Below are positions 1-11,662 of a stretch of 64,000 nt of DNA, piece after piece. Source of the stretch: Leucocoprinus leucothites. Lineage: Eukaryota > Basidiomycota > Agaricomycetes > Agaricales > Agaricaceae. The notes beneath the pieces were generated by a model. It saw only the letters and a program-made list of their open reading frames with translations. It searched no databases and was not told the origin of the DNA. Position numbers and translations under genes: made by a program. The number at the start of each line of letters is the position of its first letter. The stretch's first letter is position 1. The DNA is taken from the NCBI GenBank assembly GCA_013368445.1, contig JAACJO010000005.1, forward strand, positions 1,364,001 to 1,428,000, in the 5' to 3' direction.

Positions 1-979
1 CTTTGTCGATTACGCTACCAAATCGATTCTCATGCTTTATTGATAAGTGGCTTGTGACCATCTTCATTGCCGATGACAAGGAAACAAGAAACAAACCATC
101 CTGTGCGATTGGTCAGACCAAGTAATGGTAGTATTTCAGAGGTACCTTTTGTAACAATCTGCCGAATCTGTATAATATCGACTCCTCCAGTATTCAATGA
201 TAGCCTTATTTGACGCCTACTACAATCGATCATATGTAATCATTTTGAGTGCTGTTCTTTCTATGCTGGCCAAGCAGTGGACTATCGATTGTTTGTCTAG
301 ACACACCAGCGTTTAAACTTCAGCATCCAGGGTCATCATCTGGGTTAGCGGTGATTTAATTAACACTTTGATAAGATGATCGTGAAATCCCCGGTGCGAC
401 CTCCGATGTCGGAGAAGTGTCTAAGGGTCAGAGCAATTGGATTGGTATTTTCCACTTTCATGACAAGATGTCGGGCTGAATACTGCTGTCAAGAACTCGA
501 TGAACGCCAATACAGGCAGCTGTATCATGTCACCATGGCTCAGGAAGGTTGATCGTGCTTAAAATTACCGAACCCAGGTAAGTTATCAGACGCTGATATC
601 AGCCCGTTGGTCCCTTCAGAAGCGGAAGCAGAAGCAGAAGCTAGTTACATATGACAAGACGTCGAATTCTCGATTACACCTGGATAAGATCAGAAACCCA
701 GGCACTAGGGCTGAGGCGACTCGTAGTACTTGCACTGTGAGACCTTACATACAATGCAGTTTCCTTGATGGACAGTTGATAGTATCATGAGAACAGGGAA
801 GATTTGATGCACAAGCCTTTCAGCCAGGGCCGAGCGCTGGACGTCGATACTTCAGTACCCCGACTCGGATACAGGGTTAAGACTACAAATTACAAGGGTA
901 AGCTCCATGGATACATGTCTAGAAAGTGATGTCGGGGTAAATCTGCAAATCAGCTGTGCCGTCGCTCATCCTCATTCAT
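1..979. other. left-end region without a recognised gene
   Basis: No reading frame here joins into a recognisable protein. A small run of GCAGAA-type units lies near 622-642. The tail of the region is the 3' flank of the glutamine synthetase-like gene that ends at 980. A gene entering from beyond the left edge cannot be excluded. Confidence 0.5.
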
Positions 980-2629
980 TTAGGCAAATTCTACCAAGCG
1001 GGTCAGAGCCTTATCTTCTTCGTTGTCGTAGATGCCGAGAGCATCCGCCAACACCTGAAGTAACGATTAGAATTCCATCGGATCCTGTGACACCGGTGAT
1101 TGAACCATACCTTATTCACGGACAGGTATCTGTCCACAAAGCTGTTGCCAAGAATATCTCGCAAAACCTCGCTCTGGGCGAGATTCTTCCTACTCTCCTC
1201 CCAGGTGAGGGGCATCCTCTGAGTGACACCCATTTCCTGTCTCTCTTTTTCTGACAATTGCGCAGGACCGAAATTCATGTTGAAGTTCTGTTGACGCAGT
1301 TGCCTCTTTGATTTAATGCCAGCATAGCCCAAACCGATGATGCAGGCGAGAATGAGGTACGGGTTTGCTGTTCCGTCAATGAACCTCATTTCAAAGTTTC
1401 GACTATTAGGTGAGGTCGAGTTGCTCAAGCGGATAGGGCACTCCCTATTCTCCGTTCCCCAAGCGACGTAGGTGCCACCGGACCAGACACCATCGACTAC
1501 TCGCCTATAGGATGCAGGTATGGGAAGACTGAAGGCAGGAAGGGCAGTGAGTTCGTCCATGACACCAGCAAGGAAGGAAGATTCGATTTCGGAGAGTCCA
1601 TCCTTGGGTTTTACATGCCCAGTCTTATGCACGGAAATGTGCATATGCGCGGCACTTCCTGGGGCCGTCATGCTAATGCGTGGGGCGAAGGTAGCGTGGA
1701 GGCCGTGCTTAGCAGCAACGTTGATGATGGTTTGGCGCGTATGAATCAGAACGTCCGTAGCCTCGACGGGCCCAAGCGGTCCTGTGGCAATTTCGTACTG
1801 GCAAGCGAGGGGCCTAGATTAGATTTGGTTATCTATTAGGAAAGCCGATCGAGACAAACCTGTCCGGGACCTGCTTCACAATGCCACGTTTCTACATTCA
1901 CGCCGGATTCAATAAGGCAGTTGACAATTTCTTCGAGACATTGGGTCTCGCGTAAGCTGGGAATAAGACCCTTGGCATCACTGTACTGGTGAATATTCCC
2001 GGGCGTCACAGGATCGGTCGAGAGAAGGAAGGTAAACTCGTTCTCGTAGCCAACAATGAATTCAATGCCATCCTGCTTTGCCATCCTACGGATAATGAGT
2101 GCCGGTTCACCCTCAACAATGAGTTACATACTGCACGAGATCCCTTAACGTTGATCTAGGGCACATTGGGACCTTGACAGAGAGCTGACCATCGGGGCCA
2201 ACGAAGGGATCCTTCTCCTCAAACCAGCCCATCACGCTGGCGTGGCCAGGTGCATAGGATGTAATTTTCAAGGAAGATAGGTCGGGTACAAGAAGGTATT
2301 CACCCGCTGAACCATAACCTTCCGCGGCCGACAGGAAAACGAATCCTCCAGTGACCTTTGGAACACCGATTCCAGGGCGTGAGGATTTTAGAAGCTTCTC
2401 GAAGTAAGAGATGGGAAGTATGCGGAGTCGGACGATGTTGGTAGGCTCTACCCAATAGAAGCGAATGTGTTCTAATAATCCTCCATGAGTGATATTGCTG
2501 GAAAGCGTCTGGGAGATGCTTACTGATCCCAGCATTTTTAAGGTCTTGAATCGTCGGCGCAGCCGAGGAGGCTGAGACTGACGAAGGGGTGTGCACGAGA
2601 CCGTGGCCGTCGTTGAGTTGGGTTGACAT
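980..2629 (-). CDS. glutamine synthetase-like protein (FluG/GlnA type catalytic domain)
   Basis: Five exons join in frame: 2629-2524, 2471-2132, 2085-1860, 1797-1111 and 1054-980, with introns of 46-62 nt, giving about 477 residues. The N-terminal half holds the beta-grasp part (KHIRFYWVEP). The catalytic half carries the family signatures in order: GYENEF, EAGPGQYE (rebuilt across the 1859-1798 intron), GSAAHMHIS with the catalytic-site histidines, and NFEMRFIDGTANPY. It ends VLADALGIYDNEEDKALTRL. The sequence follows the prokaryote-like/FluG branch rather than the shorter eukaryotic GSII used for ammonium assimilation. In the family, gamma-glutamyl ligation of ammonia or an amine is expected; the true substrate of this fungal paralogue cannot be read from the sequence. 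The start is the first in-frame ATG before MSTQLNDG. No FluG-type N-terminal amidohydrolase domain is seen. Confidence 0.9.
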
Positions 2630-4516
2630 TGTGCCAGAAGGTTCTGGGATTGGGGGCTCAAAGCTGGCACTTATAAGTGATACAGGGGGCTCAAACGCCA
2701 CGGCACGATCCGAGGTAGACCTGTCGAAGATACCTGGGAGCAGGGTTCGATATATGAACCGATGGGATATAGATTGAAGGTTTTGGAAGTCCAGTCCCAA
2801 GAAAGGTCGACTTCCAGGAAAGATCGTGATCTTGTCAGATCAAAGCTCAAAAATAGCAGAACTTGGCAGCCAGAAGGGGAACACTATTGAATTTGGCTCC
2901 TTGGACACAAGGGAGCTGCCAGAAAAAAGTACTCCGCCGTTTTCAGCTTACCACGAGCTCAATTTTAGATGCCATGCCTGGACTGTATTATTGGGTCGGC
3001 TCGTGTTTGCCCGTCACTTAGCTGCAGCTCGAGAACAGTAGGTTGGAGTCAAAGAGACGGCGCCGCGGGAGCTGGAATGCTGCGCTACGAGCATACTTCA
3101 TGCTATTTTACACTCGAGCTAGATCTCTTCAAGGCTGAGTTTGAGTTCGTCGCGGATATGTCGATCCATTGGTCAGGCAGTGTCGTGTAGAGGTTGACAG
3201 AGAAAATGGTGATAGTTAAATTTTGATGCATTGATGCTTAATGGCAGCAGCAATCTTTCTAAATGCCGTCCTTCTAGGCTGGTGTGACGTCATATCTAAC
3301 CCTAAGATTGCCCTACGCACAAGCGATCGGATCATATATATGTTGGCTGGTGGATCCTTGTTGAGGCTGGTTGACTGCTCAGCTTGGTATCTTTTCACCT
3401 AGCCAAACCTCCTAAAGCGAGCATTGCCCAGACAACAAACCTCGACAGTGAGAATGAATGTGGGCCTATCTTGGAAATATTTGGGATACCTTCTTTGTGA
3501 AGTCGGAGAGTGTGTCCGATCCATCTCGGCTGAAGAGTACGGCAAGCAGAGAGGCTAACCTAGAGAAGCAGATAAGTACCAGGGTTTTCAATTCGGCGTA
3601 TGCGCCCACCTGAAGACCCGAAGTCTATACGAGTAGTCGGAAACTAGAACTCTGACGAGAAATTAGTCTAATACAGCCACAAAATGACAGATTGAAGGAA
3701 CTCGACTCCCCGCCCGCTGTACGCAGTCAAGTACCAGCCAAGTGAGTGCTATTAAAGCTATGTACGTCGCAAGCTCACTAGTATTTACAGCAGAAGCTTC
3801 GACTCGCTAAATGCAACTCGGAGTAGCTCAGGTCATATGGAGAAGAGGAACAACTGTGTCGGTGTTTCATTAATCTTCCAGCATTCCTCACCCTCGCAAT
3901 CAGAGAGGCATAAACTTCTAGCGCTCCAATGGCTCAAAAGTGATATTTACGAACACGTGGACGTTCTGATTTCCAGATCAACTCGGTGTAGCCAATTTTT
4001 ACGATATAGGATCATCGATCGATGATCATCCAGGAAGTCTCGGGAGCAGCTTGAGCTTCCGTCTCTAGAAGTGGGTACAATAACACTCCGTGGGCAGCTT
4101 CTAGCTGCATACCGAAAAGCAATATATGACCTGCTTGAGTGAAGGAATGAAGATACTCCATGTCTCGTACTTCGGGGGGTTCTACTACATTTCTACCAGT
4201 GCGACAAACCTCCGTGATTCGGACATCCATCCATGACTTGTCTCAAGTCTCAAGGCATGCAATGAGCTCTGGTAGTCAAGACAAGGCTGGAAATGGACTG
4301 TCACGAGGAGGGCGGAGTTTTATGCAGGCTCAAACCCAATAGGCCTGATAAAAGAAGCACGGATTTGTTAACAAATATCACCATCGATCCGTGCTCACCG
4401 TTGCTTTGGATCCAAGCTGCTGTTGAACGTGCATTCGCTTTGGAACTTTGCTCCAGAACCAGCAATTTTCAGAATGAGGCAGGGTACTCATCAAAGAAGC
4501 TCCAGATAAAGCGAGA
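2630..4516. other. intergenic, no supported gene
   Basis: This 1.9 kb separates the synthetase-like gene from the PAP2 gene. Only short frames occur. The most protein-like is an ATG-initiated minus-strand frame of 72 codons at 4012-4230, which I do not recognise and could not extend by splicing. The palindromic stretch near 4016-4024 (atcgatcgat) is a simple repeat. Confidence 0.4.
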
Positions 4517-5202
4517 CTACCAGCCAAACAACTGCCACGCAACTTCTTCTAAATACACCCCAACCTCATTCAACCCAGCCCTCGTCCAAAGCATGAACCA
4601 GACAAATGTCATTCCGACCCCATATGCAGAACCTGCTGCCACTTGAGGCCAAGTATGATAACCCAACCATACTCGCGACATTATAATTGCTAAAGCCCAA
4701 GGGGTGGTCACAAGTGGTGGCATCAATCGTACTATGACCGGGTTTTGGGGAAGCGTTTTGTGAATGGGAAGGTGTTGGCATGTCAGAAGAATGTAGGTAG
4801 CGAAGAATGTAATAGTTGCGGAATGTGTACTAGGCATACTGAAAATGTAGATGATGATTTATTTCCAGCATTCTGTGCGACCAGGAATTAAGAGAGGCCC
4901 ACTTACCCATAAGAAGCTTTAACCCTACGCCCTGCGATAGAAGGAGGTGGTCTAGGCTGGCGTATCGCTCGTTTGATAAGTTTCACGGTAAGACTGCATG
5001 TTGATGCTCCAGCAGCGAAGTAAGCAACGCCAGCAGATCGTGTATAGAGGAGAAATGCTGCAGTCAGGCCCACGACGATACCATGTGTCTAGAAACTGTC
5101 AACAGGACATCATGCAGTCGCAAACGCCATACGCACCCTATCCAAGAAGGAAAGAGTAAAACCCGTCAGGTGCTGACGGACATGGTTGCACCGAAGTTCC
5201 AT
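4517..5202 (-). CDS. PAP2-family lipid phosphatase, probably dolichyldiphosphatase
   Basis: Three exons give about 189 residues starting MELRCNHVRQ. The spliced protein has several membrane segments and the three phosphatase motifs: KLIKRAIRQPRP (motif 1), YGMPSTHS (motif 2, spanning the last intron, with the catalytic His) and SRVWLGYHTWPQV (motif 3). In motif 3 the usual distal Asp is Gln, as is typical of the dolichyldiphosphatase (Cax4/DOLPP1) branch, which recycles dolichyl pyrophosphate at the ER lumen for N-glycosylation. The last exon is 4517-4837. The middle exon encodes a hydrophobic stretch (TAAFLLYT) followed by motif 1. The start ATG at 5200-5202 is the only one that joins in frame. 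A more general lipid-phosphate phosphatase role is the alternative. Confidence 0.8.
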
Positions 5203-5741
5203 CTTTGGTAGGAGGGACCTACTGTAGGCCTTGGTCAAGAGCCTCTCACAAACAAATACCTACCGTAATCCCTCATGGTCATTTACACATACATGTGTCG
5301 GCTCCACATCGCGGATGATAAGCTTGTCATATCAGCAGCATCGACTAGTCCCAGACAGCTCTAGCCTTCACAAACTTCTTTTCAGATTTCTTTTATTTAC
5401 GAAGATATGGGTGATGCCATCCGGCAGCTGGGAGACCGTGACAGTGACCAGTTGCAACCGGAACCAGCTTTTGGCAGTAATAATTGTATACAAAGCAATC
5501 CAAGGTTACAGCACTGATAATCAGACATGATCGAGTGTTTGTACAGTTATAGGAGGCTCAGTGTGCTGTCCAGAAGTGTAGATCGTGGAAGCGGGGATAT
5601 CCCGAAAGGAATGACAGTGCGTACAAGAGAAAATCAAGGGTAACATACAAGTAGATCCGCAAACCGGTACGACGGTCAGGAAGGCCATCGTGCCTCAGAA
5701 ATAGCATAGAGTCTGAGAGATAAATGAAAGATCGTTGAAGA

Positions 5742-7614
5742 TTACTCGATAGATATGCGGGGCCCGAGGGGAGGACCTTGATATCCAGACTGGTATTCTG
5801 ACATGTTAGCCGAGGCCTTGGTGGAAATTTTCGGACGAGCAGAAACGCCTAAAGATGCGGGTTTTAAGTATGTTCAGGCCCCATGCGTAGAGTTGCACAT
5901 ATACTCACTTTGTACTTTCGAGGTTTGAAGACCCCGATCGAAATCGGCGAAACAACGAAGGCCGACGGCAAAAGTTGCAAACAACAGGATGAAGGCCACA
6001 ATAGCTAAAGTAATAGGTTAAGGTCAGCTACCTTTGAGCATGCAACTCGAACTCACTGAAAACTGTTAGTGTTGCCCGAGTCGTCAAATACTGCTCTCGG
6101 GATTGGGGTTCGTAGAATCGGACCAGCTTATACACTGCTCCAAGTTAGCTAACTTATTGACTGAAAAAAGAGACCATCCACTGACAGACTATATTTAAAA
6201 GGAGCATGCCATCAGTTTACGCATAATAGGTGTATTTAGTGAACACTTACAGTAACTCTGAGCGGCAAGCATCAGGACTAGTGAAATGGACATTATCCTT
6301 GTGCACATGAGCATCTTACTTTCGGCCAAAGGCAACTAAACTTACAACTTGATCTCTCGCTGAACAGCAATCCCACAGAGTATCAGCAGGACCAGGACAA
6401 CAGGAATAGCAGCCACCGTCACGCCAAATTCTGCTTCATTCTTGGCGAGGACGAGGATGAGGAGCTGAGACCAGAATCAGCTAAACATGCTTCTAAGACC
6501 TTATCTGTACTTACCTGCATAGTCACCCCGGTGAAGCAAAAGAAATCAAACTTGAGCAGACATATCATGATTTGGTAGTATTGGTACATTGCTATGGGAC
6601 CCTGTAAGCGTTGACTATCATAGCGCGTTTGAGGGCTTACTCTTCATCTTAGGATTAGCCCCAACGACATGGAATATAGCCCAACTAGTGATGATTAGCC
6701 GGGAGACGCTAAACTTAGTAGGTCATCGTATCCGTCTTACCCAAATTCAGCGTAGAGCTTTTTAATCCAGAACAGCATGAACAACCATGAGGCAGCAATG
6801 ATGCATGGTGCAACAATCAGGAAAGGCAGCACCCTCTGCCAAAGCGAACCAGGCCCGCCACATAACTATATAGAGCAAGTCAGGACAACCCGAGTGTTGG
6901 CGAAACCGTAAGGCTCACGGTGATGCTTGTTGTATTCGCACAGTTTTCAGATACGAGGGCTGTTCTTGTTTGATGTACTTGAAGAGCGGCGAACACCATC
7001 ATGGCCAGATGGAACGCTGTGCTAGGGTCAAATCTTTTCAGGTTCTCGTGTTGCACATTAAACTTACCGAGGATGCCAATAAGTTGGATGATATTCCGCA
7101 ACCGCAACGCATCAAATGCCATAAGTAGTTCGAAGATCCTTCACAGGCATTTCAGTTAGTGTTTCATTCACCCCGGAAGGTCGCGACCTACTCCGCTAGG
7201 GCGAAGAGTGCGAGATAGCAAGAGAGTGTCTGGTCAAGTAATCAGTACAGAGAAAGGACCAACGGCTCAACAAACGAACTCTGTATCTTGATTCTGCAAT
7301 GTCCACTTCCCCTCGCACCTATCATTAAAAGTAGATGTGAGTGTAAACAGACACCGGGTATGTTATAGGGCATACCATTCCGAATGTAATAGCGACCATA
7401 GCCAGCACGACAATTGCTTCTGTCCTCGGCAATGCGTGAGCTCGTGGAGTAAGCTGGTAAATTCAACTCAATCAAATACGCACGAATAGTAACTGCGTGC
7501 ACACATTGAGTGGTCAATTCTTGATCACTTGCGCGTATGAACAGAAGACGAGAACGCACTTGTGAGGATGAAAGCACGCTGAGCCCTCGTTGCTAGAAGG
7601 GGTTCCACTGCCAT
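5742..7614 (-). CDS. multi-pass membrane protein, possibly UPF0658 Golgi family
   Basis: Roughly ten exons, many very short, join into a protein rich in membrane segments. It starts MAVEPLLATRAQRAFILTS and continues through EAIVVLAMVAITFGM, SCYLALFALAE, FELLMAFDALRLRNIIQLIG, FHLAMMVFAALQVHQTRTAL, PFLIVAPCIIAASW, KFDFFCFTGVTMQ and AAIPVVLVLLILCGIAVQRE. It ends with a short Gly/Pro-rich tail (YQSGYQGPPLG) at the TAA at 5744-5742. The pattern (LRLRNIIQLIGIL, ALQVHQT, WAIFHVVGANPKMK) is that of a conserved fungal family that I believe is annotated as UPF0658 Golgi apparatus membrane proteins. Function is unknown. Internal exon borders were placed by eye, so single residues at the joints may be off. 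Confidence 0.75.
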
Positions 7615-8341
7615 TATCGCTTTCTAAGAAGGAGGGTTCAAGCTGTGGTCCGATGCTGCTCTCGATTTCCTGGTGGTTCTTCAGCTCTTCGCCGTGCTGG
7701 GCAGTGCCAAGGGCCTAGGTATCGGTGAGAACGGAAAAGTGAAGAAAGTCCGAAGGAATAGATGGAGATAGAGAAGAACAAAGAGATACCCGACAGAGAA
7801 CGGGACTGAGAATAATGGGACGAGATCAGAACAGCGCACGCCCAAGGAGGGCACTGGACCTGATGGGCAACCAGGCGGCAATGTGCGGCAACTGCTTTGG
7901 CACAGCTTTCTTTTTCGGTGCTCAGCCTGATCGGCCAAAGCGCCTACCCTCTCACACGTTTCAGTTTGAGCGCTCTCTGGAGTCTGAGCTCAGTGAACTG
8001 CCTGGACACCTCGTGTAGTGTTAGGGAAAAGTGGAGTTGTCTAGCTACACGCCGAGAAATTATCTTATGAGCATTTCGCAGTGTGCTTCATGTAACGTAG
8101 TCGATTAATGTTATTCCATTCCATGCCGCATGATTATCCTCTAGTCTATGATCGCTTAGAAATCCGATTGTTGAGTACGCTGAGTACCGATCGCCACATG
8201 GCACGGCATATACTGCACTGGTTTGGTGACACATGATAGATAAAGTAAATACATGAATGCAACTATAGAACATTGTGGACCCAGACTTATGTAACGAGAA
8301 AACTTCCCGTTAAAGTTGGGATTATATGGCCCCGGCCACGT
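7615..8341. other. intergenic spacer
   Basis: This holds the upstream region of the minus-strand membrane protein gene (7615 to about 7850, pyrimidine-rich on the minus strand, as is common for fungal promoters and leaders) and the 3' flank of the SET-domain gene. No further gene is seen. Confidence 0.45.
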
Positions 8342-9992
8342 TTAAAATTCTTCTCCCTTCGCGAGACTTTGGTGGACACACCAAGCAACGTGCTGCTGCT
8401 CACGCCAAAGCGCAAGTAAGCATCTTCTCATATAATGAATCCACGAATCAAGGGGCCATTCCCTTCCCACTTTGTTTAAGTTATCCAAGTATACTCCTGT
8501 TTCGTTGTCGATACCTAGGCACAGCTTGTCCAGCGTCTCCCTCCATGCAGACTCATTCTCCGGAGAAATTATATCGCGATGACCAGAAATGGTGTCGTGC
8601 CAACGGCGCACGATTTCGTGATCCTCGTGAGGAGGTAGTATTTTTTCCCGGGGGACGGAGTGATATAAGCGGAGGGCAGATATGAGGCGAAATGATGGGT
8701 GGGCAGGTTCTGGTGTTGAGTGTATCGTCCATTCTCTACACATCATCAGTAGGTCCTTCTATGAGACGCCAGTAATGCAGATATTACCCCCAATAATCTG
8801 TACTTTTCAAGAGTTCCTCCATCCATGTCCCAATATTTCCTCTCTTGGCGAAAAACTTTGACATACGCCACGTCATGTCGGCCTCGAGGCCCAGTTTCCC
8901 ACTTTCCAGTAAATTCAGGTCCAGATTGTTGATGAAGCCGTATTCTGTGAATAGCGTTCGATTTGAGTGCGATCCGTATTTGAGAAACACTTCTTCCCCG
9001 GGGTATAAGGTCTTATCCTTCGGTGATAAAAGAATAAAGTCGTCTCCGAAAGTTTTAGAGGGGGCCTGATTCCAAACTTCAGCTTTAGAGGGCTCGGGGT
9101 ATGTGTACGGAAGTTCATTTGTGTGATTGGCAAAATCCAGAACGGGGCACATAGTCATATTTCCTGGGTCCTGACGAGTAGGACAAAGCCTGTGATAGAT
9201 GCATCTTGTATTAACTGTTCTTATATATCGGAAGCTGATGAAAACACAGGTACAAAGAGCACAGACCGTTGAGCCACCCCCACAAAAACTCTTGTTCAAC
9301 AACCGAGGAGTCTAGCGACTGAAGCTTTCGTCCTTGTTTCTTTGCTTCAGCAAGTATCGTCGGATTATCTCGCTGTCAGGGTTAACACAGGTTGTGACGT
9401 GCTACTTCCAAATTCAAAGACGCGCTCAACTGACTAAGTATTGACATACTCGCTCCCAGTCCCGACGGAAGCGAGCTGCAACACCTTCCAAAGTGTTCAG
9501 GACACCTCTCGGTGTATGTTCTAATAGGTCATGACCCATGTCTAAGTCTTCTCGCTCCGCGTCAGGATCTCGGGGTCTTATTAACCACGTCAAAGGATGC
9601 GCATCGAAGTCTGAGGGAAGGATAGAGATATATGGCCCGAAGGCATTGTCCTTTGAGAGATCACTGGGGGAGTGAGGGCGATGCAGTAGAAGGTGGAGAG
9701 ACATAATTTGGGTCGCTGTCAGTTTCGGCCGAGCCTTTGGGTATAGTCCGACGAGAGTACGAATGTTCATCATAGCCTTTGCAGGCACTTTAAAAAGAGG
9801 CGTTGAAGGAGGAATTTCTCGAAGCGCATAAAGGCCATATCCAGCTCCTTTTGAGTGTCATTGAAAGCTTTTGTGTTCCGCACATCTCTTACCTTTTGTG
9901 GCTCTAGCCTCGACTAGAATATCATTCGTATTCATGCCCCTTTGCCGCAGCCACTCCAGAAGGGCATTCCATCGTGGGTGAACTCCAGACAT
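8342..9992 (-). CDS. SET-domain protein methyltransferase (SETD/RKM-like)
   Basis: The start is MSGVHPRWNALLEWL at 9992. A first intron lies after EARATK and leads into GAGYGLYALREIP, the opening of a SET domain of the split Rubisco-LSMT/Rkm type. Next come the inserted helical region (9426-9788, IMSLHLLLHR, then DNPTILAEAKKQ), the cofactor/substrate motif CPVLDFANHTNE (the NH motif) and the closing GEEVFLKYGSHSNRTLFTEYGF with the catalytic Tyr region. The C-terminal exon (8342-8746) resembles the helical substrate-binding lobe of these enzymes. The family methylates lysine (or histidine) on non-histone proteins, often ribosomal or elongation factors; the substrate here cannot be told. Four or five exons are needed. 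The gene is divergent from the dehydrogenase at 10276. Confidence 0.85.
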
Positions 9993-10205
9993 CAAAATTT
10001 CCCCGTGAGACACGCGTAGTGAATCAGTGCCAAATAATCGTCGATGCCTTCAAAGACCGGGTGGCTGAGGAAAAGATGAGAATAGCTTGCGCTGGTCCAA
10101 AGACAAATTACAACATATGGCGCCTATCACACACGCCATCAATTATTATGACCTAATGATGAGAAAGTTTACTTATTGGATGCTCTATGCGGCATCAGAT
10201 GTAAA

Positions 10206-10214
10206 TATTTAAAT
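10206..10214 (+). promoter_or_regulatory. TATA-like element of the dehydrogenase gene
   Basis: The sequence tatttaaat lies 62 bp before the ATG at 10276, a plausible core-promoter position in a short fungal leader. It sits in the 283-bp divergent space shared with the SET-domain gene. Confidence 0.4.
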
Positions 10215-10275
10215 CCTCCCTGTGAACTTCTGCAATGGAGCACCTAGTTCTCATCTCTATATCTCCACCATCACC

Positions 10276-11428
10276 ATGTCTATCTTCAACGCTACACGTT
10301 TACTTGGGAAGACTGTTCTTGTTACTGGTGCTAGCAGTGGAATAGGCGCAGTACGTGCTCTCGTTTTACCCGACTTATCGTTATAATCCCGTTTGCTAAC
10401 AAGAATCACATTTCACTAGGCAACTGCTGTTCTTTTCGCTAAGGTAGCTGATAATTTGATACTTCATTTCTTTTCCTCACTCACTTTTCCTGTAAAGGCT
10501 GGTTCCAACGTCATCCTCGTTGCCCGTCGAGCAGAAATACTTAAGCAAGTGGCCGATCAATGCCTTGCTGCACACAAGGAATCTGGGCTATCCCAGGGCG
10601 GAAAATTTGCTGCAATCCAGCTTGATGTATCAGATAAAGCCCAGGTTGCGGGATTCCTGGAGAAAGTACCCAGTGATTTGCGCGATATAGATATTCTCGG
10701 TATGTTTCTCCGAATTGGCCATCGAGACAGATAATTACCTTTCTTCCGACCCAGTCAACAATGCTGGCTATGTGCTAGGTGTAGAACATGTCGGTAATAT
10801 CAATGAAGCAGATATCGAAGGGATGTTTGCTACGAACGTCCTTGGCCTGATCTCTGTGACTCAACTGTTGGTCCGAGGCGAGTTGACATGTGGGCCCACT
10901 CTTTTCAACACGCTTACTGATTAGCCATCAGAATTTAAGAAGAAACAAGCTGGTCATGTTATCAACCTAGGCTCTATTGCTGGCAGGGAGGCTTATGCAG
11001 GTGGTAGTATCTATACAGCCACCAAGCATGCTGTTCGGGCTTTCACGGGATCTCTGTTGCGAGAGCTTGTGAACACTCCTATTCGTGTAACAGAAATTGA
11101 TCCTGGTAAGGAATACATTGTGGGATTCAAGATTCTTCTCTCATCGACTGGCTGGCAGGTATGGTTGAGACAGAATTCTCATTGGTCCGATTCCGCGGTG
11201 ATACAGCAGCAGCAAAGAAGGTGTACGATGGCATTCAGCCCCGTGAGTCAATTATCCGTTGTCTTGGGACTGAATTCCCACCTATTTTATGCAGTGACTG
11301 GCCATGATATCGCGGAAGAAATTGTCTGGGCGGCGTCCCGCCCACCTCATATCAACATCGCTGAGGTCCTTGTTTATCCCGTCAATCAAGCTAGTGCTGG
11401 AATCAATTACCGCAACACCAGCAAGTAA
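10276..11428 (+). CDS. NADP-dependent short-chain dehydrogenase (3-hydroxy acid dehydrogenase type)
   Basis: Several exons join to about 270-280 residues starting MSIFNATRLLGKTVLVTGAS. The nucleotide-binding motif TGASSGIGAA spans the first intron. GSNVILVARRAE supplies the Arg residues typical of NADP binding. DILVNNAGYVLG is the structural NNAG motif, rebuilt across the intron that begins near 10699. Catalysis is by Ser/Tyr/Lys in NLGSIAG and IYTATKHAV. EIDPGMVETEFS follows after another intron, and the end is NIAEVLVYPVNQASAG. This is the pattern of the YdfG/yeast YMR226C family, which oxidises serine and small 3-hydroxy acids with NADP in the cytosol. The upstream neighbour is divergent, so the gene has its own promoter. 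Confidence 0.92.
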
Positions 11429-11662
11429 AGACCTCCCGCCAAGAGCTTGGTAAATACCACTAACACTTAATTGGTTTGAATATGTGTGGTATAGCGAAAG
11501 AGTTGTCAAGACTAGAATGTAACGACTAAGTAGAAAATGTACGGACCGGAGGGAAGCAGTTACAGATCTTATGGTGTGTAGCTATATGTGCAGGCATACA
11601 AAGAGATGTTGGGAATAAATTATATCCAGAGTCCAGGGAGATGAAAGATACGATAAGTAGTC

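Noticed and set aside
4012..4230. 72-codon minus-strand ATG frame
   Set aside because: It looks moderately protein-like but could not be extended on either side, and no family was recognised.
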